DNA from: CAWEQO01 sp963811225
GTDB lineage: Bacteria > Chloroflexota > Anaerolineae > Anaerolineales > Anaerolineaceae
Reading direction: 5' to 3'
NCBI GenBank assembly: GCA_963811225.1
Contig: CAWEQO010000007.1
Span: forward strand, 186,001-250,000
DNA length: 64,000 nucleotides
Every line of letters starts with the position of its first letter. Position 1 is the stretch's first letter. The translations under genes were made by a program, and so were the position numbers. This document shows, one piece after another, positions 7,868-16,722 of this stretch. The notes under the pieces are model-generated. The model was not told the origin of the DNA and made no database searches. It worked only from the letters and a program-made list of their open reading frames with translations.

Positions 7868-8308
7868 TTAGGCAACCGGCTTCGGTTGCTGAGCTTCGTG
7901 CGGATGCTCACTGCCGGCGTAGATCTTCAACCGCTTGAGCAACGCACGACCCAGCTTGTTGTGCGGCAGCATGCCCCACACGGCTCGACGAATTACGCGA
8001 TCGGGGTATTTATCCATCATATCGCGCAGGCTCATCGACTTCAAACCACCAGGGTAGCTCGTATGCCAGTAATACATCTTGTCCTCGACCGCTTTGGGTT
8101 GAAGACGCAGACGGCTGGCGTTAATGACAACAACGAAGTCGCCCATGCTTACGCCGGGGGTATAGGTGGGTTTATGCTTACCCATCAAATATTTTGCAAT
8201 CTGGGTGGCCAGGCGCCCCAGACCCTGGTCCTTCGCATTCACGAGGACCCAGTCCGACACCGGCTTGCCCTTAATGACGTAGGTCTTTTCCACGGTCATC
8301 TTCTCCAC
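7868..8308 (-). CDS. rplM: 50S ribosomal protein L13 (uL13)
   Basis: Early-assembling large-subunit protein. 146 residues, with LGRLATQIAKYLMGKHKPTY, the YYWHTSYPGG turn and AVWGMLPHNKLGR, all diagnostic. The start is uncertain: the frame opens with GTG at 8308, and an ATG three codons later (8299) is equally possible. Both lie inside the end of truA, so the genes overlap by about 30-40 bases. A GGAG is present but unusually close to the ATG. Confidence 0.95.
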   Translation of the reverse strand: MEKMTVEKTYVIKGKPVSDWVLVNAKDQGLGRLATQIAKYLMGKHKPTYTPGVSMGDFVVVINASRLRLQPKAVEDKMYYWHTSYPGGLKSMSLRDMMDKYPDRVIRRAVWGMLPHNKLGRALLKRLKIYAGSEHPHEAQQPKPVA

Positions 8309-9104
8309 TTGCTGATAAACTATTCCACTTGCTCATGGCATCGTCGAGCATTTGCTGCTCTTTGGCGCTCAATTCGTAGCGCACTTCAGACAGAACCAGA
8401 CCCTGTGGCGGAGCCAGGCCAGGGGCCTGCGGCTGAGCCTCACGGACGCCGGATTGCAGCGCCTCAAGGCTCCATTGTCCCTGACCGGTCAGCACCTGGA
8501 TGAAAACCAGGCGCCGCACCATATGGTACAGAAACGCGTTGGCCGAGACCTCAAACAGCAGGCCGCTGGCTTGCGCCTGCCAACCGGCCCGGTAAATCAC
8601 ACGGACGGTGCTGCCATCGGGTCGGGGCGGGGAACCGAAGGCGGCGTAGTCGTGGATGCCGGGCAGCAGCTGGGCGGCGGCATGCAAAACCTCTACATTG
8701 ACCGCCGGCCAAACTCGCCAGGCGTAACGCTCGCGCAAGGGGTCACGCGCAGGCTCGCAGTAGATCTGATAACGGTAGCTGCGCAGCCTGGCATCGTAGC
8801 GGGGGTGAAAACCCTCCGCCGCGACGTTGACCGCCCGCACCGCCGCATCTGGCGGCAGGTGAGCGTTTAGCGCCCGACCCAGCGCTTCGGGGCCGTGCTT
8901 CCAATCCAAGTCGAAGGCGATCTCCTGCCCGCTCGCGTGCACACCGCTATCGGTGCGCCCCGCTGCCAGCAGGGCTCTGCCCTGCCAACCGAGTTGGCGG
9001 AGAGCCGCCTCTACTTCTGCCTGGACCGTTCGCCCGGCTCCCTGGCGCTGAAAGCCCAGGAAGTCTGTGCCATCGTAGGCAAGTGTAATCTGGTAACGTT
9101 CCAT
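8271..9104 (-). CDS. truA: tRNA pseudouridine(38-40) synthase
   Basis: Converts U38-U40 of the tRNA anticodon arm to pseudouridine. 277 residues. N-terminal YDGTDFLGFQRQ and the catalytic motif GRTDSGVHA (Asp52) are present, followed by FHPRYDARLRSYRY and the C-terminal NAFLYHMVRRLV. It lies between rplQ and rplM, an arrangement common in the bacterial alpha operon. The C-terminus runs past the start of rplM. Confidence 0.95.
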   Translation of the reverse strand: MERYQITLAYDGTDFLGFQRQGAGRTVQAEVEAALRQLGWQGRALLAAGRTDSGVHASGQEIAFDLDWKHGPEALGRALNAHLPPDAAVRAVNVAAEGFHPRYDARLRSYRYQIYCEPARDPLRERYAWRVWPAVNVEVLHAAAQLLPGIHDYAAFGSPPRPDGSTVRVIYRAGWQAQASGLLFEVSANAFLYHMVRRLVFIQVLTGQGQWSLEALQSGVREAQPQAPGLAPPQGLVLSEVRYELSAKEQQMLDDAMSKWNSLSASGEDDRGKDLRH

Positions 9105-9128
9105 TCCAATCCGGTCCAGCCGGACGGA

Positions 9129-9510
9129 CTATTCCTCAACCAGTTCCAGCAGGACCATGTCGGCATTATCACCGAGGCGAGGCCCAAGCCGGAACATCCG
9201 CGTGTAGCCGCCGTTGCGTTTGGCATAGCGCGGTCCAATGTCGTCGAACAGTTTCTTGACAATCACCGGGTCACCGCCCAGGCGAGCATCCGCCAAGCGG
9301 CGAGCGTTCACCTTCTGGATATCGGTCCCCTCGGCGCTGTTGCGTGCCAGGGTGATCAGCTTTTCGGCCTCACCGCGGATCGAACTCAGCTTTGGCGCGG
9401 GTGGTCTTAATGCGCTCGTTCGTCAGAAGCTGGCAAATCATCGTGCGCCGCAGACCGGTCCGCTGGTCTTTTGTTCGACTGAGTTTTTTACCTGCAACCT
9501 GATGTCGCAT
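9129..9510 (-). CDS. rplQ: 50S ribosomal protein L17 (bL17), frame broken as read
   Basis: Large-subunit protein near the exit tunnel. The ATG at 9510 opens MRHQVAGKKLSRTKDQRTGL and stays in frame to KTTRAKAE, where it runs into TGA within a few codons. The rest (SIRGEAEKL through DMVLLELVEE) continues in another frame to 9129. One extra A·T pair within the plus-strand GAACTC at 9382-9387 accounts for it; removing it gives a normal 126-residue L17. L17 is essential and single copy, so this is more likely a sequence error or recoding than a dead gene. Confidence 0.88.
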
Positions 9511-9516
9511 CTTCCA

Positions 9517-10482
9517 CTACTCCATCTCTTTTTCTTCTTCCAAGAAGCCTTTTTCAATCATCTTCTGGCGCAGCTCGTCGAGGCTTTTCTCACCAAAATT
9601 ACGGATGGACATGACGGCTTCGTCGCCCTTTTCGAGCAACTCCAACACGTCACCAACCGTGGTGATTCCGGTACGCTTGAGCGAGTTGAATACACGCACA
9701 GAAAGGTCTAGATTTTCAATAGGCGTCTCGGCAGCTTCGCTTGTCAGCCGGCTTCCGGGCTGTTCTTTCTCCTCGCCAACCGTGAGGGTCTCTTCACTGA
9801 TACCCGAGATCAGGCGCAGGTGATCGATCAAAATCTTTGAAGCCGTGTCGAGCGACTGCTCGGGCGGAATCGTGCCGTCGGTCCAGATTTCCAGCACCAG
9901 GCGATCAAAATTGGTGCTCTGGCCAACACGGGCGGAACCCACCGTCCAACTCACCCGTTTGACCGGGCCAAAAATGGCGTCCACCGGCAGCTCGCCAATC
10001 GGCAGCCGCCCGGAACGTTCGTTGGCGGGAGAGTATCCTCGTCCACGTTCCACAATCATGTCGATTTCCAGGTTGGTACGAGCATCGTCCACCGTGAACA
10101 GGTACAGTTCGGGATTGACGACTTCGATCTCGGCCGGAACCTGGATATCGGCTGCAGTAACCTGCCCCTCGCCGCGCACTTCGAGGTGCAGGTGGGCGTT
10201 GTCGGCGTCGTGCAAGAGCATGCGCAGTTGTTTGATCTGCAGCATGACCTGGATAACGTCTTCACGCACCCCAGGGATATCGCTGAACTCGTGCAGCACG
10301 TCGGTAATTCGCACCGACGTAACTGCAGCGCCTTCCAGCGAAGACAGGAGCACCCGACGCAGCGCGTTGCCGAGGGTCACTCCATATCCCCGTTCTAGCG
10401 GGCTAATAACAAACTTTCCATAATTTCGAGCCTCGGCTTCCCGCTCAACCTTCGGCGTTACCATATTACTTAATGCAGACAA
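9517..10482 (-). CDS. rpoA: DNA-directed RNA polymerase subunit alpha
   Basis: Alpha subunit: its dimer is the assembly platform for beta and beta', and its C-terminal domain contacts UP elements and activators. 321 residues, of normal length. N-terminal domain about 1-235 with FVISPLERGYGVTLGNALRR and SLEGAAVTSVRI. The flexible linker is at about 236-255. The C-terminal domain is about 258-312 with LDLSVRVFNSLKRTGI and RNFGEKSLDEL. It sits between rpsD and rplQ, as in the standard alpha operon. Confidence 0.97.
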   Translation of the reverse strand: MSALSNMVTPKVEREAEARNYGKFVISPLERGYGVTLGNALRRVLLSSLEGAAVTSVRITDVLHEFSDIPGVREDVIQVMLQIKQLRMLLHDADNAHLHLEVRGEGQVTAADIQVPAEIEVVNPELYLFTVDDARTNLEIDMIVERGRGYSPANERSGRLPIGELPVDAIFGPVKRVSWTVGSARVGQSTNFDRLVLEIWTDGTIPPEQSLDTASKILIDHLRLISGISEETLTVGEEKEQPGSRLTSEAAETPIENLDLSVRVFNSLKRTGITTVGDVLELLEKGDEAVMSIRNFGEKSLDELRQKMIEKGFLEEEKEME

Positions 10483-10534
10483 TTTTCACCCCTCCCGATG
10501 CACCCTGTGTAACCGCGCACCGGACCCACAGGCG

Positions 10535-11173
10535 TTATCGCGAGTAATACTCAACGATTAACTGCTCGTTGAGGTTGCCGTCAATTTCGGCACGTTCCGG
10601 CAGGCGGAGGAGCCGCCCACCCAAAGAGTTCAGGTCACGATCGACCCATGGGGCGGTAGTGCGCTTCTCAGCAAAATCACGAAGCTCTTTGAAATACGTG
10701 GTGGCGCGAGAACCATCGCGAACCGCCAGTTGATCTCCGGGCTTGAGCAGCATGGAGGGAATGTCGGTGCGACGACCGTTGACCACAAAGTGCCCGTGCG
10801 ATACCAACTGACGGGCCTGGGCACGGTTTGCAGCGTATCCCATTCGATAGACAATGTTGTCAAGCCTGCACTCCAGAGTCTGGAGCAGGTTCAGGCCTGT
10901 TAGCCCGCGCTTGTTCAGGGCCACTTCGAAGTAACGGCGGAACTGGCGTTCCAAAATGCCGTACACGCGACGGGCCTTCTGCTTGGCGCGCAACTGACGT
11001 GAATAGTCCGATGAGCGGTCGCTGCGGCCTTGGCGCATGCGCCCGTGCTCGCCAGGAGCGTAAGCACGTTTTTCAAATGAGCACTTGGGTGTAAAGCAGC
11101 GCTCACCCTTCAAAAACAATTTTTCACCTTCGCGCCGGCACAACTTGCATACCGGGTCTATGTATCTCGCCAT
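10535..11173 (-). CDS. rpsD: 30S ribosomal protein S4 (uS4)
   Basis: Primary 16S rRNA binding protein that nucleates assembly of the 30S body. 212 residues. The N-terminus carries a zinc-type cysteine set (CKLCRREG and CFTPKCSFEKR), followed by LRAKQKARRVYGILERQF and the S4 RNA-binding domain with RLDNIVYRMGYA and ARQLVSHGHFVVNGRR. It is placed normally between rpsK and rpoA. In many bacteria S4 represses its own operon; no such site was identified here. Confidence 0.97.
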   Translation of the reverse strand: MARYIDPVCKLCRREGEKLFLKGERCFTPKCSFEKRAYAPGEHGRMRQGRSDRSSDYSRQLRAKQKARRVYGILERQFRRYFEVALNKRGLTGLNLLQTLECRLDNIVYRMGYAANRAQARQLVSHGHFVVNGRRTDIPSMLLKPGDQLAVRDGSRATTYFKELRDFAEKRTTAPWVDRDLNSLGGRLLRLPERAEIDGNLNEQLIVEYYSR

Positions 11174-11194
11174 AGGTGTTCCTCTCTTCTAAAA

Positions 11195-11596
11195 TTAAAC
11201 GCGGCGTTTCTTTGGAGGCCGGCAGCCGTTATGGGGTACCGGCGTTACATCGGAAATCGAGCGAACTCTCACGCCCGTGGACTGGATGGCCCGGATAGCA
11301 GATTCGCGTCCGGGGCCCGGTCCTTTGATAATCATGTCCACTTCTTGAACGCCCATCGATTGGGCAGACTTCATGGCCTGCTCGGCAGCCAGGCGCGCCG
11401 CGAACGGCGTGCTCTTCCGCGAGCCCTTGAAGCCGGCTGATCCCGAGCTACCCCAGGCCAGGGTATTCCCCGACTGGTCGGTAACCGTGATGATGGTGTT
11501 ATTGAAAGAAGCGAAAATATGCACCTGTGCCGACGACACAGTTCGCTTGGTCTTGCGTGCCGCAGTCGTGCGGCGTGGTCTTACATTCTGAGCCAT
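11195..11596 (-). CDS. rpsK: 30S ribosomal protein S11 (uS11)
   Basis: Platform protein of the 30S subunit near the E site. 133 residues, normal length. AQVHIFASFNNTIITVTD, GFKGSRKSTPFAA, and the C-terminal DVTPVPHNGCRPPKKRRV are diagnostic. It is followed after 21 bases by rpsD and preceded by rpsM. Confidence 0.97.
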   Translation of the reverse strand: MAQNVRPRRTTAARKTKRTVSSAQVHIFASFNNTIITVTDQSGNTLAWGSSGSAGFKGSRKSTPFAARLAAEQAMKSAQSMGVQEVDMIIKGPGPGRESAIRAIQSTGVRVRSISDVTPVPHNGCRPPKKRRV

Positions 11597-11713
11597 AGTA
11601 CCTCGTTATACTCTCTCACAATCGAAGTGGCACCAGCAACAGATCTGCTCTTGGGGCTGCCGGGCAGCCGCGGGGGAGAGGAAGACCCCCACCCGGCATC
11701 CGCCTTGGCAGAA

Positions 11714-12103
11714 CTATTTCTTGGTTGCTCCACGACGGCGACCGCGACCGGCCACAGTCTTCTTGGGACCCTTGCGAGTGCGCGCATTGGTGCGCGTTCG
11801 CTGGCCATGGACAGGCAGATTGCGGCGATGGCGCAGACCACGGTAGCAGCCGATCTCGATCAACCGCTTGATGTTCATTTGCACTTCGCGGCGCAGGTCG
11901 CCTTCGACTTTAAAATTTTTCGATACAATCTCGCGCAGCGCCCCAACCTCTACTTCGGTCAGGTCTTTAACACGCGCGTCTGGATTCACATTCGTGCCCG
12001 CAATAATCTGACGGGCGCGGGTCGGCCCAATCCCATAAATATAGGTCAGGGCAGTTTCAATGCGCTTATTGCGCGGGAGATCAACGCCTTCAATTCTAGC
12101 CAT
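11714..12103 (-). CDS. rpsM: 30S ribosomal protein S13 (uS13)
   Basis: Head protein of the 30S subunit that contacts L5 and the P-site tRNA. 129 residues. It shows MARIEGVDLPRNKRIETAL, YIYGIGPTRARQI, the helix-hairpin-helix region, and GLRHRRNLPVHGQRTRTN with a basic tail. It lies 12 bases after rpmJ. A gap of 117 bases to rpsK holds no gene. Confidence 0.97.
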   Translation of the reverse strand: MARIEGVDLPRNKRIETALTYIYGIGPTRARQIIAGTNVNPDARVKDLTEVEVGALREIVSKNFKVEGDLRREVQMNIKRLIEIGCYRGLRHRRNLPVHGQRTRTNARTRKGPKKTVAGRGRRRGATKK

Positions 12104-12115
12104 ACTATATCCTTA

Positions 12116-12229
12116 TTACCCTTGTCGCTGTTTGTGCTTCGGGTTTTCACAAATGACGTACAAGACGCCGCTACGTTTCACAATTTTGCACTTTGCGCAG
12201 CGCTTGCGAATGGATGGTGATACTTTCAT
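12116..12229 (-). CDS. rpmJ: 50S ribosomal protein L36 (bL36)
   Basis: Small zinc-binding large-subunit protein. From the ATG at 12229 it reads 37 residues, MKVSPSIRKRCAKCK onward, with CAKC, a later Cys and the terminal NPKHKQRQG, the C-C-C-H zinc pattern. GGAG lies seven bases before the ATG. It is placed directly between map and rpsM. The infA gene (IF-1), which often sits between map and rpmJ, is not present in the 57-base gap. Confidence 0.95.
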   Translation of the reverse strand: MKVSPSIRKRCAKCKIVKRSGVLYVICENPKHKQRQG

Positions 12230-12286
12230 TCCAGTCTCCTTCAAACCAACTTGTTACAATTGCCAAAGTTTGTATTATACCAGACC

Positions 12287-13099
12287 TCAGGGTCTCTGTC
12301 CAGCGATCGTGACCGGCGGCTGCCCATTCTCGAGCAAGGTCAGAATGACCGGCCCGTCGGGCGTGATGGCCACCGTGTGCTCGAAGTGCGCCGTGAGCGA
12401 CTTATCCGCTGCAATGACCGTCCATTGATCCGGCAGCACGCGTGTCGAGGCCGTGCCCACCAGAACCATTGGCTCCAACGCAATCGTCATGCCATTGCGC
12501 AGCAGCATGCCGCGCCCCGGAATGCCATAGTTGGGCACCTGCGGTCCTTCGTGCATCTGGCGGCCCACACCGTGACCGGTGTATTCTCGCGTGACATAGA
12601 AACCCAGCGGCTCTACGTATTGTTGGACCGCCGCTGAGACGTCTCCAACCCGATTGCCCGCCACCATTTTGGCAATGCCCACATACAGGGCCTGCTCGGT
12701 GACTTCCAGCAGCTTCTGGGCCTTCGGCGATAGCTCGCCGACCCCGGCGGAGAACGCAGAGTCGGCCACAAAGCCTTCGTGCTCTGTGCCGCAATCCACC
12801 GAGACGATGTCGCCCTCGTGCAGCTTGCGGTTGCTCGGGATGCCGTGCACCAGTTCTTCGTTGATGCTTACGGTGGTGCTGGCAGGGTATGGGTAGGGCC
12901 CCGGATAGTTTTTGAAAGGCGAGCGGGCGCCGTACTTGTTCAGCACTTCTTCCGCCGCCGCATTGACATCCGCCGTCGTCACCCCGGGCTGCAGCATGTC
13001 GTAGGCGGCTTTCAACGCTTCCGCGTTGATCCGGCCTGCCTCACGCATGATGGACAGCTCTTCCTGGGTTTTGATCGTGATCTGCCTATCCCAAGCCAT
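12287..13099 (-). CDS. map: Methionine aminopeptidase, type I
   Basis: Removes the N-terminal methionine of nascent proteins; a two-metal pita-bread enzyme. 270 residues. Seen: REAGRINAEALKAAYD at the start, then the metal ligands in VSVDCGTEHEGFVADS (two Asp), GHGVGRQMHEGP (His), LEPM (Glu) and FEHTVAI (Glu), in the expected order. The ATG overlaps the adk stop (TAATG), so the two are coupled. Normal secY-adk-map order. Confidence 0.96.
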   Translation of the reverse strand: MAWDRQITIKTQEELSIMREAGRINAEALKAAYDMLQPGVTTADVNAAAEEVLNKYGARSPFKNYPGPYPYPASTTVSINEELVHGIPSNRKLHEGDIVSVDCGTEHEGFVADSAFSAGVGELSPKAQKLLEVTEQALYVGIAKMVAGNRVGDVSAAVQQYVEPLGFYVTREYTGHGVGRQMHEGPQVPNYGIPGRGMLLRNGMTIALEPMVLVGTASTRVLPDQWTVIAADKSLTAHFEHTVAITPDGPVILTLLENGQPPVTIAGQRP

Positions 13100-13755
13100 T
13101 AGACTGCCTTCTTTACTTCATCCATCAGCTGCTCGGTGACTTGCTCGATCGGCTTGGTGCCGTCGATTTCCACCAGCAGCCCTTTCTTACGGTAATACTC
13201 AATCAGCGGTGAAGTCTGTTCCATGTAGACCCGGATGCGGTTGCGCACCGTTTCGGGCTTATCGTCTTCACGCTGGTACAACTCTGAGCCGTCGATGTCG
13301 CAGACGCCGGGGGTCATGGGCGGGTTGAATGTTTCGTGATACACGTGCCCACTCGTCCGGCAGGTCCAGCGGCCGCTGAGTCGTTCGATCAAAACTTCAG
13401 CGGGGACTGAAATGTAGGGGACAATGTCCACCTGGCTGTTCCACTCGGCCAGCATCTGTGAGAGCGCTTCGGCCTGAGGCGGCGTGCGGGGGAACCCGTC
13501 CAGCACCGCGCCCTTGGCTGCGTCTTCCCGCTGGAGGCGGTCACGCACCATGGCTATGGTCACATCGTCAGGGACTAATTCGCCCTTCGTCATGTAATCC
13601 TGGGCCAGCTTCCCCAATTCAGTCTGGTTTTTTAAATTCTCTCGGAACAAATCGCCCGATGAGACATGGGCCAGGCCCTGTTCCTTTGCGAGGATCTGGG
13701 CCTGAGTCCCTTTACCGGCCCCAGGAGGGCCGAGTAGAACAACATAGTTCGGCAT
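13099..13755 (-). CDS. adk: Adenylate kinase
   Basis: Interconverts ATP and AMP with two ADP. 218 residues, the long-lid form. P-loop GPPGAGKGTQA (about 8-18), AMP-binding VSSGDLFRE, DGFPRTPPQAEAL, then the lid from about 127: RLSGRWTCRTSGHVYH, with Cys132 only, so the four-cysteine zinc site of Gram-positive type is incomplete. It lies four bases after secY. Confidence 0.95.
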   Translation of the reverse strand: MPNYVVLLGPPGAGKGTQAQILAKEQGLAHVSSGDLFRENLKNQTELGKLAQDYMTKGELVPDDVTIAMVRDRLQREDAAKGAVLDGFPRTPPQAEALSQMLAEWNSQVDIVPYISVPAEVLIERLSGRWTCRTSGHVYHETFNPPMTPGVCDIDGSELYQREDDKPETVRNRIRVYMEQTSPLIEYYRKKGLLVEIDGTKPIEQVTEQLMDEVKKAV

Positions 13756-13759
13756 TTCT

Positions 13760-15097
13760 TTACCCCTTAATCAACCGTTCGTCGTAGCCGTGCAGCTTCA
13801 ACTCGGTTTCGATGATGGTAAACGTGTCGCGAACGACACCCACCACGATCAGCAAGCCGGCCGCCGAGATCAGGAACAAGCCCGCCCGGCCGCCCATCGG
13901 CAGGAAACCTTGCAGCACGTAGGGCAGCACCGCCACCACGCCCAGGAACAAAGCTCCCGGCAGGGTGATGCGCCGCTGGACGCGGCTGAGGTAGCGCTGG
14001 GTTGGCGCGCCGCGGGTCACACCCGGGATCTGCGCGCCTTGCTTTTTCAGGTTGTCGCCGTAGTTCTGCTGTGTGAACAGCACGTCGGTGTAGAAGAAGG
14101 TGAAGGCGACCACCATAATGAAGTAGATCAGCGAGTACACGCCGTTGGTGTTGTTGAAGGTGTTATAGATGCCGGTAAAGACACCGCTGACCGTCGGGTT
14201 AGCCGAGCCCATAAAGTAGCTCGATATAATGGCCGGGAAGGTCATGATCGACGACGCGAAGATCAGCGGGATCATGCCTGCCATGTTGACCATCAACGGC
14301 AGATTGCTGCGCACCGGCATGGACATGCGATTGCCCATGCGGCGTCCGGGGAACAACACCGGCACATTGCGGCGGCCTTGCTGGACGTAGACGATGGCAA
14401 AGATCGTCAGGAACAAAATCGTCAGGATCAGCAGCATCAGCCACCAGCCGTTGACCCTGTCACTCAGGATTGACACCAGGTTGGCGGGAATGCGAGCGAC
14501 GATGCCCGAGAAAATGATCAGCGATAGACCTTGATTCGGGATCCCATACTCTGAAATAAGCTGCCCTAACCAGACGCCGAACATTGTGCCGGCGATCATG
14601 GAGAACAGGGTTGCCAGGGTTGGCAGCAGCGCTGTCCCTGTAAATCCGTAGACGTTCAAAACTTGCTGGCCGGCCATCGAGCCGAACAGATTGATCTGCC
14701 CGACTGCCGAGAGGGCCGCCATGGGAACGGTCAAAATGATCGTCCACCGCTCCATCCATTTTTGTCCTTCACGCGGGTTGTCTTTCATCCTGCGCTCGAG
14801 GGCCGGAATGATCGGAACCAAGAGCTGCAGGATAATTTGGGCAGTAATGTAAGGGTAGACACCCATTGCGAGGATGGAGAAATTTGAAACCGTACCACCA
14901 GACAACAAGTCCAGCAGGTTGAACAGGTTTCCGGTGGCGCCGCCCGACTGGGCCAGCGACTGCAGAACTGTTCGGTTAATCCCTGGGACAGGAACATTGG
15001 CTGCGAAGCGGTACAGGATCAGCAACGCCAGGGTAATCAGAAGCTTCTTACGAATATCTTCTGATTTCCATAAATAGCGCCAGGCTGAACGCTTCAT
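13760..15097 (-). CDS. secY: Preprotein translocase subunit SecY
   Basis: Channel-forming subunit of the Sec translocon in the cytoplasmic membrane. 445 residues with ten predicted membrane helices. Seen: the N-terminal RKKLLITLALLILYRFAANVPVPGI, the plug region LLSGGTVSNFSILAMGVYPYITAQIILQ split over helix 2, and the cytoplasmic loop RRMGNRMSMPVRSNLP. It lies in the usual place after rplO and before adk. Confidence 0.96.
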   Translation of the reverse strand: MKRSAWRYLWKSEDIRKKLLITLALLILYRFAANVPVPGINRTVLQSLAQSGGATGNLFNLLDLLSGGTVSNFSILAMGVYPYITAQIILQLLVPIIPALERRMKDNPREGQKWMERWTIILTVPMAALSAVGQINLFGSMAGQQVLNVYGFTGTALLPTLATLFSMIAGTMFGVWLGQLISEYGIPNQGLSLIIFSGIVARIPANLVSILSDRVNGWWLMLLILTILFLTIFAIVYVQQGRRNVPVLFPGRRMGNRMSMPVRSNLPLMVNMAGMIPLIFASSIMTFPAIISSYFMGSANPTVSGVFTGIYNTFNNTNGVYSLIYFIMVVAFTFFYTDVLFTQQNYGDNLKKQGAQIPGVTRGAPTQRYLSRVQRRITLPGALFLGVVAVLPYVLQGFLPMGGRAGLFLISAAGLLIVVGVVRDTFTIIETELKLHGYDERLIKG

Positions 15098-15125
15098 CGG
15101 TGCATCTCCTTTTCCTGATCAGCAA

Positions 15126-15578
15126 CTACTCAATAATTTCCACGCTGCCGCCGGCCGCTTCGATCTTCGCGCGCGCGCCTTTGGTTACGCGGTGCGCCTT
15201 GACTTTCAAAGGCACATCAATATCGCCACTGCCCAGGATCACAACAGGATTCTTGGGTTTGCCGAGCAGGTTCGACTGCTTGAGCAACTCTGGCGTCACC
15301 TCAGTGTTGGCCTCATAACGGGTCAGATGATCTAGGCGAACTTCGTTATATTCCACTTGATTCGGCGGGGTGAAACCTTCACCACGCATGAACGGCAGGC
15401 GGCGGAAGAACGGCAGGTTACCGCCCTGGCGGTACAGTTTGCCGCCTGAACCGGCGCGAGCGCCCTGGCCTTTGGTGCCGCGCCCGGCAGTCTTGCCCTG
15501 GCCGGCGGAATGGCCGCGGCCAACGCGCTTGCGCTCTTTCTTGGCGCCTTCGTTCGGAACTAAATCGTTTAATTTCAT
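15126..15578 (-). CDS. rplO: 50S ribosomal protein L15 (uL15)
   Basis: Late-assembling large-subunit protein. 150 residues. N-terminal LNDLVPNEGAKKERKRVGRG, then the Gly/Arg-rich extension GTKGQGARAGSG, and a C-terminal globular domain with VVILGSGDIDVPLKVKAHR. It overlaps the end of rpmD by four bases. Confidence 0.96.
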   Translation of the reverse strand: MKLNDLVPNEGAKKERKRVGRGHSAGQGKTAGRGTKGQGARAGSGGKLYRQGGNLPFFRRLPFMRGEGFTPPNQVEYNEVRLDHLTRYEANTEVTPELLKQSNLLGKPKNPVVILGSGDIDVPLKVKAHRVTKGARAKIEAAGGSVEIIE

Positions 15579-15784
15579 TGCTCTACCTGTTCTTCAACTA
15601 CCACCAGGTGACTCACTTTCGCCAGCATGCCCCGCAGGGACGGACTGTCAACGTGCTCTACCGTCTGGTTCATGCGGCGCAGCCCGAGCGCTCGGACGGT
15701 GGCCTTATGGCGCTGCGAATAACCGATGGCGCTTTTAACCAGGGTAACGCGCAGTATTTTTGGGGTTTGGCTCTGCTCAGACAT
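15575..15784 (-). CDS. rpmD: 50S ribosomal protein L30 (uL30)
   Basis: Large-subunit protein of 69 residues. ILRVTLVKSAIGYSQRHKAT and RALGLRRMNQTVEHVDSPSL are the family signature. It overlaps rpsE upstream by eight bases and rplO downstream by four, indicating translational coupling. Confidence 0.95.
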   Translation of the reverse strand: MSEQSQTPKILRVTLVKSAIGYSQRHKATVRALGLRRMNQTVEHVDSPSLRGMLAKVSHLVVVEEQVEQ

Positions 15785-16307
15785 TTTTCCTCCGCTCCCA
15801 GAACGGCCGCAGCTCCGAAACCGGCTTGCCGCGCCGCGCCGCCTCTTCTTCCGGCGACTTCAGCTGGGCTAATGCGTCGAAGGTAGCCTTGACAACGTTC
15901 AACACGTTGGCGCTGCCCATCGATTTGGTCAAGATGTCGTGGATGCCGGCAGCTTCCAGCACGGCGCGCACACCACCAGCGGCGATGACGCCCGTACCGC
16001 GTGAAGCTGGTTTCAACAGCACACGTGCGCCTGCCGTCTCGCCCAACACCTCGTGAGGGATGGTCGTGCCCGACAGAACGACCGGGCGCAGATCACGATG
16101 GGCGCGGTCGGTCGCTTTGCGCATGGCATCTGGAACGGCGTTGGCCTTGCCAACACCCATTCCGACGTTACCATGGTTGTCGCCGGCGATAACCGTCACA
16201 CGGAACTGGAAGCGGCGGCCGCCTTTGACCACTTTAGCGACGCGGGCGATCTCCACCACGCGCTCGTCGAATTGATCTTCTAAGGGTTGATAATCGTTTT
16301 TTTCCAT
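15777..16307 (-). CDS. rpsE: 30S ribosomal protein S5 (uS5)
   Basis: Decoding-fidelity protein at the mRNA entry site. 176 residues. The N-terminal double-stranded RNA binding fold has VVKGGRRFQFRVTVIAGD and GNVGMGVGKANAVP; the C-terminal part has GTGVIAAGGVRAVLEAAGI and STNVLN-type SANVLNVVKATFDAL. Normal spc-operon position. Confidence 0.96.
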   Translation of the reverse strand: MEKNDYQPLEDQFDERVVEIARVAKVVKGGRRFQFRVTVIAGDNHGNVGMGVGKANAVPDAMRKATDRAHRDLRPVVLSGTTIPHEVLGETAGARVLLKPASRGTGVIAAGGVRAVLEAAGIHDILTKSMGSANVLNVVKATFDALAQLKSPEEEAARRGKPVSELRPFWERRKNV

Positions 16308-16342
16308 AAGATAAGGCCCTCTAACCTCTGTTCAAAATTGGC

Positions 16343-16708
16343 CTAGAACTCCAGGCCACCCTCACGAGCGGCATCGGCCAGCGCCTTGACACGGCCAATG
16401 TATTTGAAACCACCCCGGTCGAAAACCACTGCGGTGATCCCTTTTTGTTTCGCTCGCTGAGCGACTGCTTCGCCTACCAGCTTGGCCTGTTCGGTCTTCG
16501 AAAGGCCGCTGGTCTTTTCGCGCAGTTCTTGATCGATGGTGGAGGCCGATGCGATGGTGCGGCCCTCCATATCATCGATGACCTGGGCGTAGATTTCTTC
16601 ATCGCTGCGGAATACGTTCAAGCGCGGGCGTTCCGTAGTGCCGGAAATGTGCTTGCGCACACGCGCGTGCCGTCGAAGCCGAGCCTCATTGCGATTGTTG
16701 TTCGCCAT
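16343..16708 (-). CDS. rplR: 50S ribosomal protein L18 (uL18)
   Basis: 5S rRNA binding protein. 121 residues. RRHARVRKHISGTTERPRL, FRSDEEIYAQVIDD, TIASASTIDQELR and VVFDRGGFKYIGRVKALAD are all diagnostic. It lies between rplF and rpsE. Confidence 0.96.
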   Translation of the reverse strand: MANNNRNEARLRRHARVRKHISGTTERPRLNVFRSDEEIYAQVIDDMEGRTIASASTIDQELREKTSGLSKTEQAKLVGEAVAQRAKQKGITAVVFDRGGFKYIGRVKALADAAREGGLEF

Positions 16709-16722
16709 TGCTATAACCTCAC

